Shown piece by piece: positions 1 through 10,866 of a DNA stretch of 43,534 nucleotides. The position numbers and the translations under genes were made by a program. Below the pieces are notes generated by a model, which was given only the letters and a program-made list of their open reading frames with translations, was not told the DNA's origin and did no database searches. Every line of letters starts with the position of its first letter. Position 1 is the first letter of the stretch. This stretch comes from Beroe ovata (Eukaryota; Ctenophora; Nuda; Beroida; Beroidae), in contig CAMPET010000013.1 in assembly GCA_946803715.1 (NCBI GenBank), forward strand, positions 430,872 to 474,405, read 5' to 3'.

Positions 1-57
1 CACACACACACACACACACACACGCGCACACGCACACAGACGCACGCACATCATGTC
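1..57. repeat. CA-rich microsatellite
   Basis: Perfect CA dinucleotides at the window edge pass into CACG/CACACAGACG variants. It lies in the intron just upstream of the first C2 exon. Confidence 0.95.
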
Positions 58-84
58 TCGCTAACTGCTGTTCGCGCTTTTCAG

Positions 85-915
85 GAGGACTCCCATTTTC
101 GTGGTTCGATTTTGTTGAGTTTGATGTACTGCCCGTCACCGGATGATAGGAGGAAGAAAAAGACGTGTCTCAAACTGAAAGTTGCTGAGGCAAGAGACTT
201 ACCGGTTATGGATAACGGACGGACTAATCCCTACATCGCACTGTAAGTGACAGCACCATGATATAGCACATGTAGCAGGTCACGTTCGCTATACTTTGCG
301 TAACGCGCCAAGACACATTTGACTTGAGCACGCGCACTCTTTCCGTACGTGCTGTAGAATTCGATAATTTAACATCGTGAATGATATCGATATCATAAGT
401 CTATGTTGGCTTACAATTAGTGTCCACTTTTGCAGGTATTTGATCCCTAAAACAGACTCGAAAGACCACAAGTACAAATTACAGATGAAGAAGAACACTG
501 TTAACCCCAAGTGGAGTGCAGAGGTTAACTTCATGAACCTGGACTCTGCTGTTATAGAGGATAATGGAATAGAGATACAATTACTACACTTAGGAAAAGT
601 GAGTTGCCTATGCCACAATTCCTGTCAGTTCACTCGATTTGGGTGCAAAAACTCGTGACACATTTACGAGGCACGCGCAATTTGACGTGGCAGAATTTAA
701 TGTGTTTCGTATCCTGTAGCATACAACCCAATTTCCCATAGGTCGAGAAAGCGAAGCAATGCGTTCTAATAGGTGTGGTTCGTCTCTGTCAACACAAAAC
801 ATCACTTAACGCTGCACTTGATGGCAGAGGTATTGAGGTCCTACACTGGAAGGAAGCCCTGTCAAAACCCGGCGTCTGGGTGGAAAAGTGGCACAATTTG
901 CGGAGTTGGGAATGA
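85..915 (+). CDS. Synaptotagmin-like C2-domain protein, 3' end (5' part outside window)
   Basis: Three exons with matching phases: 85-242 (phase 2 end), 436-598 (phase 0 end) and 742-915, stopping at TGA 913-915. The 164 or so residues form one C2 domain at the protein C terminus. The first strand has GSILLSLMY, loop 1 has ARDLPVMDNGRTNPYIAL, then a polybasic strand (KLQMKKNTVNP) and a closing strand ending in VEKWHNL. This is the C2B pattern of synaptotagmin, rabphilin and Slp proteins, which bind phospholipid and act in membrane traffic. In loop 1 the usual DPY is NPY, so one of the Asp residues that bind calcium is missing; calcium-independent binding is inferred. The acceptor of the first exon (ending at 84) is preceded by intron, so N-terminal exons lie outside the window. 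Which Syt/Slp subfamily it belongs to is not resolved. AATAAA at 1325-1330 is a possible poly(A) signal. Confidence 0.85.
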
Positions 916-2100
916 GCAATGATCACGCCGCGTGCTCGTATGCCGGCGTGATAGCAATCACACTCCCGTTCATTGTCACCTGCTGCAGATGCTAATATAT
1001 CTGTGTGGAGAAATATGGAAGAAACTCAACAATATAGGAAATGAATAGGAACTTATTGGAAACTGACTGATAGAGCTATCCTTTTGCCTGGAGTTGCGAT
1101 TAGATAACAAATACGATTAGATCTTGAGATGATAACAAATATGACGAGTACGCATTTGAATGAATTGACTTTTGTATTGATTGTAATTAATATTCATGTA
1201 CTTCTGATCGCATGTGGACATTTTTCGATTTAATGTGAATTTTTAATCATATTTGTATGAAATGTACGTATAGGAATTGTCATGTATTGTATCATATTAT
1301 CGAAAATTAGCATGGTGATTGGTGAATAAAGATGATTGTGCAAACTTATGGATCGGATATATCTTGAAACTGGTTTTATCCATATCAAAATGATAAAATT
1401 TCACTTTGACTTCGCAAAAAATGCGGGCAACGATTCGATTATGATAGTAACATCTCATCAATCAGCGGTTTTTAATTACCTTTTATTTGTAGTTGATATA
1501 TTTTTAAGCATCTTATCTTTTCTTTTGACTTCGAAGAAAATTTGATCTATATTAACTAAGGACATACTTATGTTATAATATGCTCCACGCCATGTTGTGG
1601 AGTCTGGAACGACAATGATGAAATGTTTGGATTGTCGACGAGTCATATTTCCAATGTTCCCTTGCCTATTCCACGCTTTGGGGGAATTATTTCGTCGGCA
1701 TGATCCCTTTAATAGATTAATAGATATGACATATTTTCATTTTAACTTCGTGTAATTACACTGTAAAGCCCCCAATTGAAGAAGAGTACTTTCTTGCGAG
1801 ATGTTTATAACCTAATGATCAATGCGATTTGAAAATATCATGATTCGATTTATTAATTTGATTTAAAATGCAAATGGCATACACGGCACTAATACCTTAT
1901 AATAGTGACATTGTGAATCTGATCTTACTGGACCAGTAAGTTACTGGTATTTGTGCAATTGTGCACCTGCAACCTGCAATCTGCCCACTGCAACAGTGCA
2001 ACCTGCCCACTGTTCCGCGTCAACTGCCCTGTCAAGACTAGACTCTCGAGTGTTAACATGTTTATGATTATAATTATTAGTTTAGTTATTGCATGCCTAA
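916..2100. other. AT-rich intergenic stretch
   Basis: Probable 3' UTR of the C2 gene (AATAAA at 1325) followed by AT-rich sequence with scattered stops in all frames. I see no exon with good splice sites and no recognisable element before about 2100. Confidence 0.6.
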
Positions 2101-2319
2101 TAAGTAATAACTAGAACTGGGCAACTGGCGATCGCGATGCAATGCTAATGCAAATGCTATGACGCGATATAAGCCCTAGCTGACGCGTGCCGCGGCGCGC
2201 GCAAAACCTAAGCATATCTTCATTCTTCAATCTATATATCGCGCGTCGCGTCGTAGACAGGCAATTCGTTAATCTGCCCGGCGCCCGCTGCACTGATCAT
2301 GATGGCCGCGGCTCGCTGA

Positions 2320-2400
2320 TGAAGCGCGCCGCGCGCAAGAAATAAACAGTGGACAGATAACTATAACATCCGGCAAAGATAACATCCGGCATGGGCAAAA
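2320..2400 (+). repeat. Partial copy of the CCGGCAAA-ended element
   Basis: Contains AACAGTGGACAGATAAC followed by two close copies of AACATCCGGCA. The same block forms the right half of the inverted-repeat element at 13495-13650, so this is a partial or rearranged family member. Confidence 0.6.
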
Positions 2401-2708
2401 AGACTCCAAACTTTATTCTCCGTTGTAGGATTTCACCCTACCCTTGCTGGCGGGATTTTATCGGGGCGGATTGAAAATCGCTTGTAGGATTTCACCTGTT
2501 CCCGCGCTGCGTGACCCAAATACTCCGCGCNGTAATACTCACACTGTAATATTGCGCGCGTCGCATATACGAAAGGCGCGATAACCAGACCTGTGTCCGG
2601 ACTCGCGCGGATCTGAGCGGTCAGTTTTCGTAGGGCGTCGCGTCGTACGCGTAGAGTTAGACAGGCAATTGATCGTTAATTGGCAAACAAGGGAAATGTT
2701 TGCCAATT

Positions 2709-2856
2709 TCCCTTGTCGATCGATGATAGACCTTGTCGAGAGTTTCGTTGCGCGCGCGCAAACTTATTCTCAGACGCGCGCGCTAACTTATTCTCAGGCT
2801 AGCTGACGCAAGCCGCTTCGCGGCTTGCATCAGCGGTCGGGCATCGCCCGACAACA
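2709..2856 (+). repeat. GC-rich dispersed repeat, copy 1
   Basis: Shares with the copies near 13768-13905 (inverted) and 31612-31720 the ordered blocks GATGATAGAC..TGTCGAGA, a GCGCGC-rich tract with AACTTATTCT, GCTTGCATCAGCGGT and GCATCGCCCGACAA. The GC and CGCG content is far above the AT-rich surroundings, suggesting an inserted element. No ends or target-site duplication were defined. Confidence 0.7.
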
Positions 2857-2859
2857 ATT

Positions 2860-3347
2860 TCCCATGGCCATTTGTGTCACGCAGCGCTTAACTTGTTGAT
2901 CGATGATGCATCCTGGCGTGGATGCATCTCAGTATGGTACAAGGGGAGACAGATGTGAAAATCTCTGATTCGGAAGAGGAAATGTTATTTCAATTTTCAA
3001 ATCGATGATGAATAGCTTTTTAAATTTACTCAATTCTCATATAGTATGTACACGTTTTCTTTCTCCTACCATGATTGATTTAAAATTGCAATTTTTGAGA
3101 GAAATCCCGGCCAAAATGCTCAAAAAAGCTGGGGCCGGGTCTGGTATTGGGGTTCATCATCAAGGCCATGATTTTGAGAATAGAATAACGGGTGCCAGAG
3201 CATAGAGACCAATCCCGGCCTTAACCAGGGTGGGGATCCGGGTGGAGCCCTGTTGAGGCCTATTTTTAAAGAAAGATACTTATTTTGAAATTACTCGACC
3301 TTGTCAGATGGGAAATGTCACTTGATACAGAAAAGGAATCACTAGAG
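2860..3347. other. Intergenic stretch upstream of GOSR1
   Basis: Contains a G-rich segment around 3128-3262 (GGGGCCGGG, CCCGGCC, GGGTGGGGATCCGGGTGGAG) that may be repeat-derived or promoter-proximal. No element or exon was recognised. It must include the GOSR1 promoter and 5' UTR. Confidence 0.5.
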
Positions 3348-5367
3348 ATGTCTTTTAACTCAACCAATCACTGGGATGGTAAGTGAAAGTATTGCTCCAT
3401 CCTAAAGTATTTTCAAGATTCTGACATAAAATTAGTAAGAGATCAGTTAATGGAAAAGGGGTCTCATTGCACTATGCTGGTAGGATAACTTTGGTGATCT
3501 GAAAAATGCTTGTATGATTCATCATGTTTCAGATCTGAGAAAACAGGCTAGGTCCCATGAAAATGACCTTGACACCAAATTAGTGGCCTTTTCCAAGTTG
3601 GGGAATTCTTTTGCTCAGGACTTAGAAAGGTTTCTACATAAACAATTACCTAATAAATAGTACCTAATTTGTTATGCATGTAATCTAGTTATCACTACTG
3701 ACTGTAACTTCAAGTATTATATTCACAGAGACACAGCACCCCTGTTGACAGGCGACAACATATTCGAAACAATGTCCACTGAGATAGAGGCTATTCTTTC
3801 AAATGTAAGTCAATCACTTACTCGCACAAGGTACCTCTCTATTATCTTGTCCCATGTTTACATAATTCACATTTTGTTTAATAGTTAACCTGTGTGAATG
3901 ATGAGATGTCAGAACTGATAGGAAGTCAGAATACAACTGCTTCAATGAGGCACATCTGCCAGAGACACAGAGACATCTTGCAGGACTATACTCAGGAATA
4001 TTGTAAGACAAAGGTAACTCAGATTTATTGTGATAAATGGGTAAAGATAGTGACCCAGTCTTCTCATGATGAAAAGTATATTTACGATTTAATACAGAAG
4101 GTACTCATGACAAACAGTGCATTTCAAATTTATCTACATGGGTCTTAAAAAATCTTAGGTTATGGTTTAAATTTCAAGATTACAGACAATATTGTTTGTG
4201 GAGATTTCATCTCCGTGGCTTGTTATATTTTAATGGTGGCTTTTCCGGATAATGGTTGTACTGAGGGGACTAGGGAAATGGTTTTGAAGTGTAGTGGCCC
4301 TCCCATGGCGTTTTCATGGCACACAAGAATGCCCATTATTGGTTATTTAGATTGATCGTTATTGGTTATTGGTTAGGGTTAAGGTTTTTTTTTGTGTAAA
4401 GATGTAAGGCCAGGGTTGGTGTTGTGAGATTGATTGATTGAATCACCCCGTAGGGCGTTGCCGCTTTTATGGGCTGAATTGGAATTACATAGGAAATATC
4501 CACTATTTATGAGATACATATGAAAATCACATCCCCGTAGGGCACACAAGCGGTATAACCATTGACGTCATAGTACTATCGTGGACATACTCATAAGCTA
4601 CTCATATGCTCACATGGCAATCAATGAAAAATAAAAGTCTATATAATAGTTCACAATNCTTTCCATCATGGTTTGGTACTCTTCATGAAACTGATCTTAC
4701 GGGTGCTTAACTGTGTAAGTGAAACTAACCTTTTCAGTCGAATATTGAAGCGTTCAAAGAGCGAGAAGAACTACTAGGCTCTGTACACCAAGTCAAGTGA
4801 GTTGTTCATCTATGCAACCTGTCTGTATTGATGGATCTGTAATTCAGCAACCTTGACATGCAATCTTCTTCTTCCAGCTCATTTAAAAACGGATTGAACA
4901 ATAGAAAGCAGGACTACTTCTTAAAGGAAAATGAGAATATATTAGGGTGAGATATAGGGGTTAACTTTACGATATCTTAGGCCAAATCAATTCCCTCGAT
5001 CAAAAGCAGTGTTTAGTGTTGCGTTTCACATGCACATTTCGCCAAAAACATCTTCATCCGTGTTTGCTGACTGACAATAATCAGTATCGAGTTTGAGACC
5101 ACACTTACCTACTGCACAATATGTATCTCACATAGGGCTGACACTGGTGCTAGTGATGCGATCAGCATTGCAATCGCCACTAAGGAGAATCTCTACAACC
5201 AGCGCTCCGCACTTGCCGGCATCACTGGGAAGATGTCCTCCATATCGAACAAGTACCCCATGATAGGTGGTCTCATCAACAAGATTAACATCAGATCACG
5301 GAGGGACTCAATCATCATAGCAGCAGTTGTGACGGGCTGTTTGATTGCTCTGTTTTTGCTGGCATAG
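3348..5367 (+). CDS. GOSR1: Golgi SNAP receptor complex member 1 (GS28-type Qb SNARE)
   Basis: Complete gene of seven exons: 3348-3378, 3533-3629, 3729-3804, 3885-4013, 4738-4796, 4878-4946 and 5136-5367, all joining in phase to give 230 residues (human about 250). The start is the ATG just before NSTNHWD, matching the family's N-terminal (S/Y)WEDLRKQAR region; here the second exon gives DLRKQARSHENDLD. The central exons give APLLTGDNIFETMS and QRHRDILQDYTQEY, both strongly conserved in GOSR1. The last exon carries the SNARE motif (AIATKENLYNQRSALAGI, with the zero-layer Gln in NQR), then NKINIRSRRDS and a C-terminal tail anchor of about 19 hydrophobic residues. Known role: v-/t-SNARE for ER-Golgi and intra-Golgi vesicle fusion. 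Nothing is missing from the fold. Confidence 0.95.
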
Positions 5368-6412
5368 AAGTCCACATTTGTAGGGAACTGGAGCAGTGTG
5401 AAATGTGGTGTCAAGTGATTTTCGTTTGAGTTTAAGCTTTACGTCTGTCACGATAGATTGATCTGTCATATGGTCTTGCAAACAAAATGAACAGGCCTCA
5501 AATTGATTAAAGTTAAATTATTTTTTATTTCACGAATTAATGATAAAAGTTGACATTTATGTCGCTGACAAATCAATGTATCGTTTGAAAGAGTATTTTA
5601 GAAGTTCACTCCCGAACATGCTTATTTAAGCTGTAGGAAAGCTTTGCAATAATTCGAAAATAATTCCAAATATTTGAGCCTTATTTGTACACGTTGGGTA
5701 CGTCATAGTATGGAACGCGCGGTCTTGCCGAGGAGTTTTGCTTTACCAGCACCATCTGAGTGATGTCAGCCGCGCGCACGGCGCGCATGTCTTGTCTGTC
5801 CTATTATCTGTATGCGATCAACCATAGCAGAGTTGTTCTGGTAATATCAAATTGGAAAGTTGAAACAAAACTACGGCTTACATCTATCCATATCCCATCA
5901 TTAAAAGGATTCATTAAAAATGCTTACATTATGTTGCATCGCATATTACTGAAAACATGCCGTTTTTAACGAAATAGTATTTAAGTAAAGAGACAAACAT
6001 AAATTGTAATGATTTATGCTAATATGCTGTTGATGATACGAACTAAATTTGATAGACCGGTCTGAAGTATACGGAAGGGGTCACAGATCAACTAAGGCAG
6101 ACCTCATACATCATGATAACTGTCGAGAAATATGAACAATGCAATGAACATTGAGAAAATGAGATGTATGTGACCCTTCCCCAAAAATACCACCCCCCAT
6201 GATTGATGATTATATTGATTTTACAGTGAACTTAAAATGGGCATGCAAATCTGCTATCAAAACTCCTTTGATCAAATGGAAGATGTCCTCTGCCAGCTCA
6301 CAGCTACTCACATAACAAATGTGCGGTATTTCTGCCTTAGGAATGGATCATTTTCCCACGAAACTGTCAATTGAATCGCAATTATAGAACTTAAATCCAG
6401 TGACAGACAGAT
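5368..6412. other. Intergenic stretch between GOSR1 and the kinase 3' end
   Basis: Holds the GOSR1 3' UTR and the kinase 3' UTR (the two genes converge). AT-rich; a minus-strand AATAAA (read as TTTATT near 5525) is the only obvious poly(A)-like motif. No further exon was recognised. Confidence 0.55.
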
Positions 6413-9282
6413 TCAACTCCAAAACTCTAGTCCAGGACCATGTGGAAAAACATCGTCACTATTTTGATAAATGTGATCATCAGATATACTCAATTCTCTG
6501 TCTAGAGCAAGGAATGTGATTCTGTCCATGGGATTTGGTGCCCAACATCGCAACAAAAGTTCATACACACCAGCTGGACACTCATCGGGCTTAGCAAGAC
6601 GGCCGCCACGGCGTATCATCCTAAACGCGTCCTCATTGGATAAGCCGGACCATGGACTTGCACCCTTCGAGAAAACCTCCCAAAGTGTCACTCCACAACT
6701 CCACACATCACTGGCACTGGAATAGCTAGCTCCGAGCACCCCTTCGGGAGCTGTCCATTTGATAGCTACCATGCCACCCTGCGGGCAAAATGCCATTTGA
6801 ACCAGCTGTATTGACATGATACACGATATCTACTAAAATTGACCAGAAACACGCGTGCGCGCTCGAAAAACAATCTGTTTGTCGTTTGGATTTCGCGCGG
6901 CGATTTTAGAGCTGGTCTCATTGAAAAGCCTTCTGACCCTTGAAACATAGATATCATCATCGTCTCCCAGTTTTCTAGATAACCCAAAATCCGCTATCTT
7001 GCACACTTCCTGTTCAGTCACCAGGACGTTACGCGCAGCCAAATCCTGCAAAATGTTAACTTGTGATAGCTGTGCTCCGCATGTTATCACAGCTATGATG
7101 TAATTTGGGTTCACCCTGTCACTCACCCTATGAATGTATCCTCTGTCCGACAGGTATCGCATTCCCCTCACAATATCCTTGCTGTAGTTGAGTAGCTCCG
7201 CACTGTGCCTATCATTCTTCTTCAGGAATGATTTGAGAGCTCCCTTCGCTGCGTACTCTATAACAATCCACGGTACAGAATCTGTAGTGCATAGGAATGA
7301 TCGATCAGAGTATGAAAATTTCCTTTTCCCAATTACTATTGGGCCGATAAACCTAATTTGGTGATTCTACTCACATTACTTTGTGCGTCATGTTTCTGAC
7401 AACTTCATTATTTCCTCACGCAATAACGCACTACCGTCACACAATCGCACGTTCCTCTCACGCAATTACGCACTAAAGTCACGCAATCGCACGTTCCTCT
7501 CACGCACTAACGCACTACTGTCGCGCATTCGCACATTCCCTCACGCACTCAAAGTCAAATAACCTGGGGGAGGGTCACGCAACCTTGAGACAGTGTTATT
7601 TGTACTGTGTAGGTGTAATTGCACATTCTCTTTCTCTCTTGTTTTCCATTGTAGCATAAGTCGCCTTTGTTCTCACTTCACAGAAATACAGTTAAATTCT
7701 ACTTTCTTTACACTACACGTCTTCCACACACTCTAGTACTTGTGTAAACAGCGTGTAATGTGATGCAGATGTACTGTATAATGTCAATGTTTATTCAAAA
7801 ATGCTTGTATTGTACATTGTACAGTTAATAATTGTGTATGCAAATTATACACACGATAGTGGGAACACACAATTCCATATCACTGAGTACACGGCGATAC
7901 CTTGTAAAACGACACCGTGAAGAGCGATAACGTTGACATGGGTAAACTGGCCGAGAAGCGCGGCTTCACCGTAGAAATCATGACGATGTTTCTCTGACAG
8001 TCCCTCCTGTAATAATATCAGGGGGTGTCATTACATAGTGATAATGTGTCACACTGTCACGGTTATAGTGGTTCATATACCGTATAGTGTATAATATGTG
8101 TGTAAAATGTGTGTGTACTGTGTGTGTGTGTGTGTGTGTGGCTTGACATTGAGACTACCGACACCCGCGTCAGCGGTGTTAACGGTGAATGTTGCCCGTT
8201 CACCGACAGTACCGTGGGTGATGCCGGGACCGGAGACTTGACACCTCTGAGCGGTNGTATGTGTGTGCACTGTGCCTTCCTCACCTTTAGACACTTGACT
8301 GCAACATGTGTATAGCCAGAAATAGGAGGATCGCAATCCGCTTTCCAAACCTCTCCAAACGCACCTGAAATACAGCGTTAATCCCATTGTGAGGAATTAT
8401 CTGGCAATTTCTTCCCTCCCCAATCACCTTTTTTATTTTACAAAAAAGCATTGGAGAAGGGATAGCAGAAATGAAAAAAAGATGCGTCGACATACTAACC
8501 ACTACTGTAATTTAATAGGAAAATCAATGGGGATTCTATGGCAACTAAAGTGGCCAGAAGGCAGATTTCAAGATCCCTCCCTCCCTCCGTTTCGACACAG
8601 CCAATCAGAAGCCGCCATTTCAATCTCATCAGCCAATCAAAATTCAGGACGCCGCAATAAACTTCGCCAAGTTATCATTTGGCCACTTCATTTCCGGCGC
8701 GGCTTTACTTCATGAACTCGACGTCTGCACTCTGCGTCGCAACATTGTACCATGTACAATGCACATGTAAAACCAAATTGTAAAGTAGGAAAGTGAGTGA
8801 CACAAGATCAAGGATAGCATCTTCAATCAAGAACAACTTCCACTTCTATGGTAACCACTCATAATGGATGATTGAATGAGCCCACAGTTTCAATTACAAA
8901 GATATGCGGTCCCTGTATCCCTGAGCACTCAAAAGGATTTGATGCGCCCGTTTTTGAGTTAAGAGGTATCAAGTACCAACTTCAAGTAAACACTAACAGG
9001 AATGTAGCAATACAATCACGTTTTCTATGGAAACGGAAACAAGAGCTCTATAACGGGTTCTCAACTGAAGGATAGTATTGCTCAATACAAAATGCTTCTT
9101 ATTGTCGTACCGTAGCAACTGGATAAAAATATGCAATACCATTTCCAATTTTCTGTAGGAGATTGATATTTTCCTTGGGCAAACAGGGAGCCTTCTCCAT
9201 CAGAAACTTGTCGAGAGCGCCCACTTCTTGCTCCTCCGGATCAACGTACTCCTTCTTAGCTGAGGGGGNTGTCTGTGTCTGT

Positions 9283-9318
<36 letters not shown>

Positions 9319-10369
9319 ACTGTGCCTTCTCACCTTTAGACACTTGACTGCAACATGTGTATAGCCAGAAATAGGAGGATCGCAATCCGCTTTCCAAACC
9401 TCCCCAAACGCACCTGAAATACAGCGTTAATCCCATCGTGGCCAATTTGTCCCTCCCGAATCACCCTTTTTATTTAAAAGAAGCATTGGCGATAGGATAT
9501 AGCAGAGATGAAAAAAGATGCGTCGACATACTACCACAACTGTAATTTAATTGGGAAACCAATAGGGTTACTATGGCAACGATAGTGGACAGAAGGCAGA
9601 TGTCAAGATCCCTCCCTCCCTCCGTTTCGACACAACCAATCAGAAGCCACCACCGTTGCAACTGGATAAAAATATGCAATACCATTTCCAATTTTCTGTA
9701 GGAGATTGATATTTTCCTTGGGCAAACAGGGAGCCTTCTCCATCAGAAACTTGTCGAGAGCGCCCACTTCTTGTTCCTCCGGATCAACGTACTCCTTCTT
9801 AGCTGAGGGGGAGTTAGGGGAATGAGGGGGAGTGGGGAATGAGAGGGTGAGAAGGAATGCCAATCTTTAGTTCCGACACAGACAGTCAGATACCCCAAAT
9901 GATTGTATTACAAGACGTACGTTGTACCCATGTGAATGTACATGTTGACTGTGATAGCCCGCGAGATTATGTTCACATCTACCTGATATTTCAATTCGCT
10001 GATATGTAATCAATTTCATGCACATTGAAGATTCAAAGTTGCCAATTTGTCGGAGACTTGAACTGCAATACGATCACCCTTTTGAAGGATCAAACGAAAC
10101 TTACAAATTACAATTGGAATTGCAGAAATAGTATCAAATTCTGAAATGAATTGAGCGACATAATGTTATCGTGTTTAAAGCAGTACATTTTTCAAGCATA
10201 ATGTCAATTTTCATGCGGAGCTCCTATGCTAATTATTGAGGCGCACCTGGTCGGACTTTTGCAATCCACTGCTGGACTCTCAGAGTCGTGATGGCGTTCT
10301 TGGCGGCTGCAGGGACAGATAACAAGGATGAGTTCTCTTGACGGCGTTCCTCTTCCGTCACACTTTTTC
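6413..10369 (-). CDS. Protein tyrosine kinase domain (C-terminal part of a probable PH-linker-kinase gene)
   Basis: Minus-strand exons, upstream to downstream: 10369-10247, 9802-9683, 9413-9334, 8006-7901, 7281-7127, 7045-6938 and 6778-6413 (stop 6415-6413), all phase-compatible. Together they give a full kinase: glycine loop KIGNGAFGEVW, catalytic Lys in VAVKCLK, helix-C Glu in DFYGEAALLGQ, IHR|DLAARN with the HRD triad split by an intron, KIADFGLS, an activation-loop Tyr in DDDDIYVSR, then IKWTAPE and SDVWSCGVTLWE. HRDLAARN and KWTAPE identify a tyrosine kinase that looks intact. The short tail contains DHIYQNSDD, whose YxN is the Grb2 SH2-binding pattern (inference). The linker exon 10369-10247 is less certain. 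No SH2, SH3 or transmembrane segment was found. A second copy of exons 9802-9683 and 9413-9334 lies at 9259-9140 and 8364-8285. The exact kinase family is not assigned. Confidence 0.92.
7416..7556. repeat. Intronic minisatellite, about 42-bp unit, three copies
   Basis: Three imperfect tandem copies of a unit beginning CTCACGCAATAACGCACTA and containing CAATCGCACGTTCCT. It lies in the kinase intron between the helix-C exon (ends 7901) and the hinge exon (starts 7281). Confidence 0.8.
8257..9268 (-). repeat. Second copy of kinase glycine-loop and Lys-strand exons (haplotig or tandem duplicate)
   Basis: Contains exon 9259-9140 (120 nt) and exon 8364-8285 (80 nt), near-identical to 9802-9683 and 9413-9334, together with homologous intron sequence. 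The only coding differences I noticed are synonymous (GAG/GAA Glu; GGA/GGG Gly). The block is bounded by N at 8256 and N at 9269, each next to a TG array, and its intron carries about 480 extra bases (roughly 8640-9110) absent from the other copy. Splicing 9334 to 9259 would join phase 0 to phase 1 and break the frame, so the two pairs cannot both be used in one transcript. Confidence 0.85.
9270..9318. repeat. TG microsatellite
   Basis: TGTCTGTGTCTG followed by (TG)n directly after the N at 9269. A related TG array lies at 8107-8140. Confidence 0.9.
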
Positions 10370-10866
10370 CTGGGTGGCGCAAGTTGCTGGTGTTACAAGC
10401 ATACAGTGACCCCAGATGTAAAATGAAAGCAATGATTAATTTCAGAAGAAAAGCTGATCTCACGTGTGCTGTTGAGATGTGTTGTATCCTTGGCTGGTAT
10501 AGAGATTGAGTAATGGACGTGGCCACCCTCTGAAATTGGAGATGGACATATAATTCAAATAGTGCCGGGCCAAATTCAGACAATTTGGGCAGTCTTCAAG
10601 TTAACCGACATACATGTATCTGGAGATGCCAGAACTCCGCTATGTGTGGCAGACAACTTGGAGAGTGCGACACACAGCGGAATTCAGACTATAAGGCATC
10701 TGATCAGATTTCAATATCGGAGTTCAGGCAGTTCTTCTATCTCGAGTATGCGGAACTAGGCACTAGGCAGTAGGTATTTGTATCGAGCAACTTGTATCGA
10801 GCAATGGAAAGCGCCCCAATTTGAATTCATATCCTGGGCTAATAGTAGCCCTGGTGACACCCGTAC

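Noticed and set aside
7416-7556. CRISPR-like array
   Set aside because: The units are contiguous imperfect tandem repeats with no unique spacers, inside an intron of an animal gene.
8103-8315. Open frames through TG/CA arrays here and at 9270-9320, 40453-40815 and 42640-43320
   Set aside because: Stop-free reading of dinucleotide repeats; the Cys/Val and Thr/His peptides are not genes.
10247-10583. Hydrophobic run (LLKLIIAFILHL) in the minus-strand frame before the kinase, as a transmembrane segment or signal peptide
   Set aside because: It lies upstream of the likely acceptor at 10370 and comes from the pyrimidine-rich end of an intron; it lacks a sensible start codon and the exon phase works without it.
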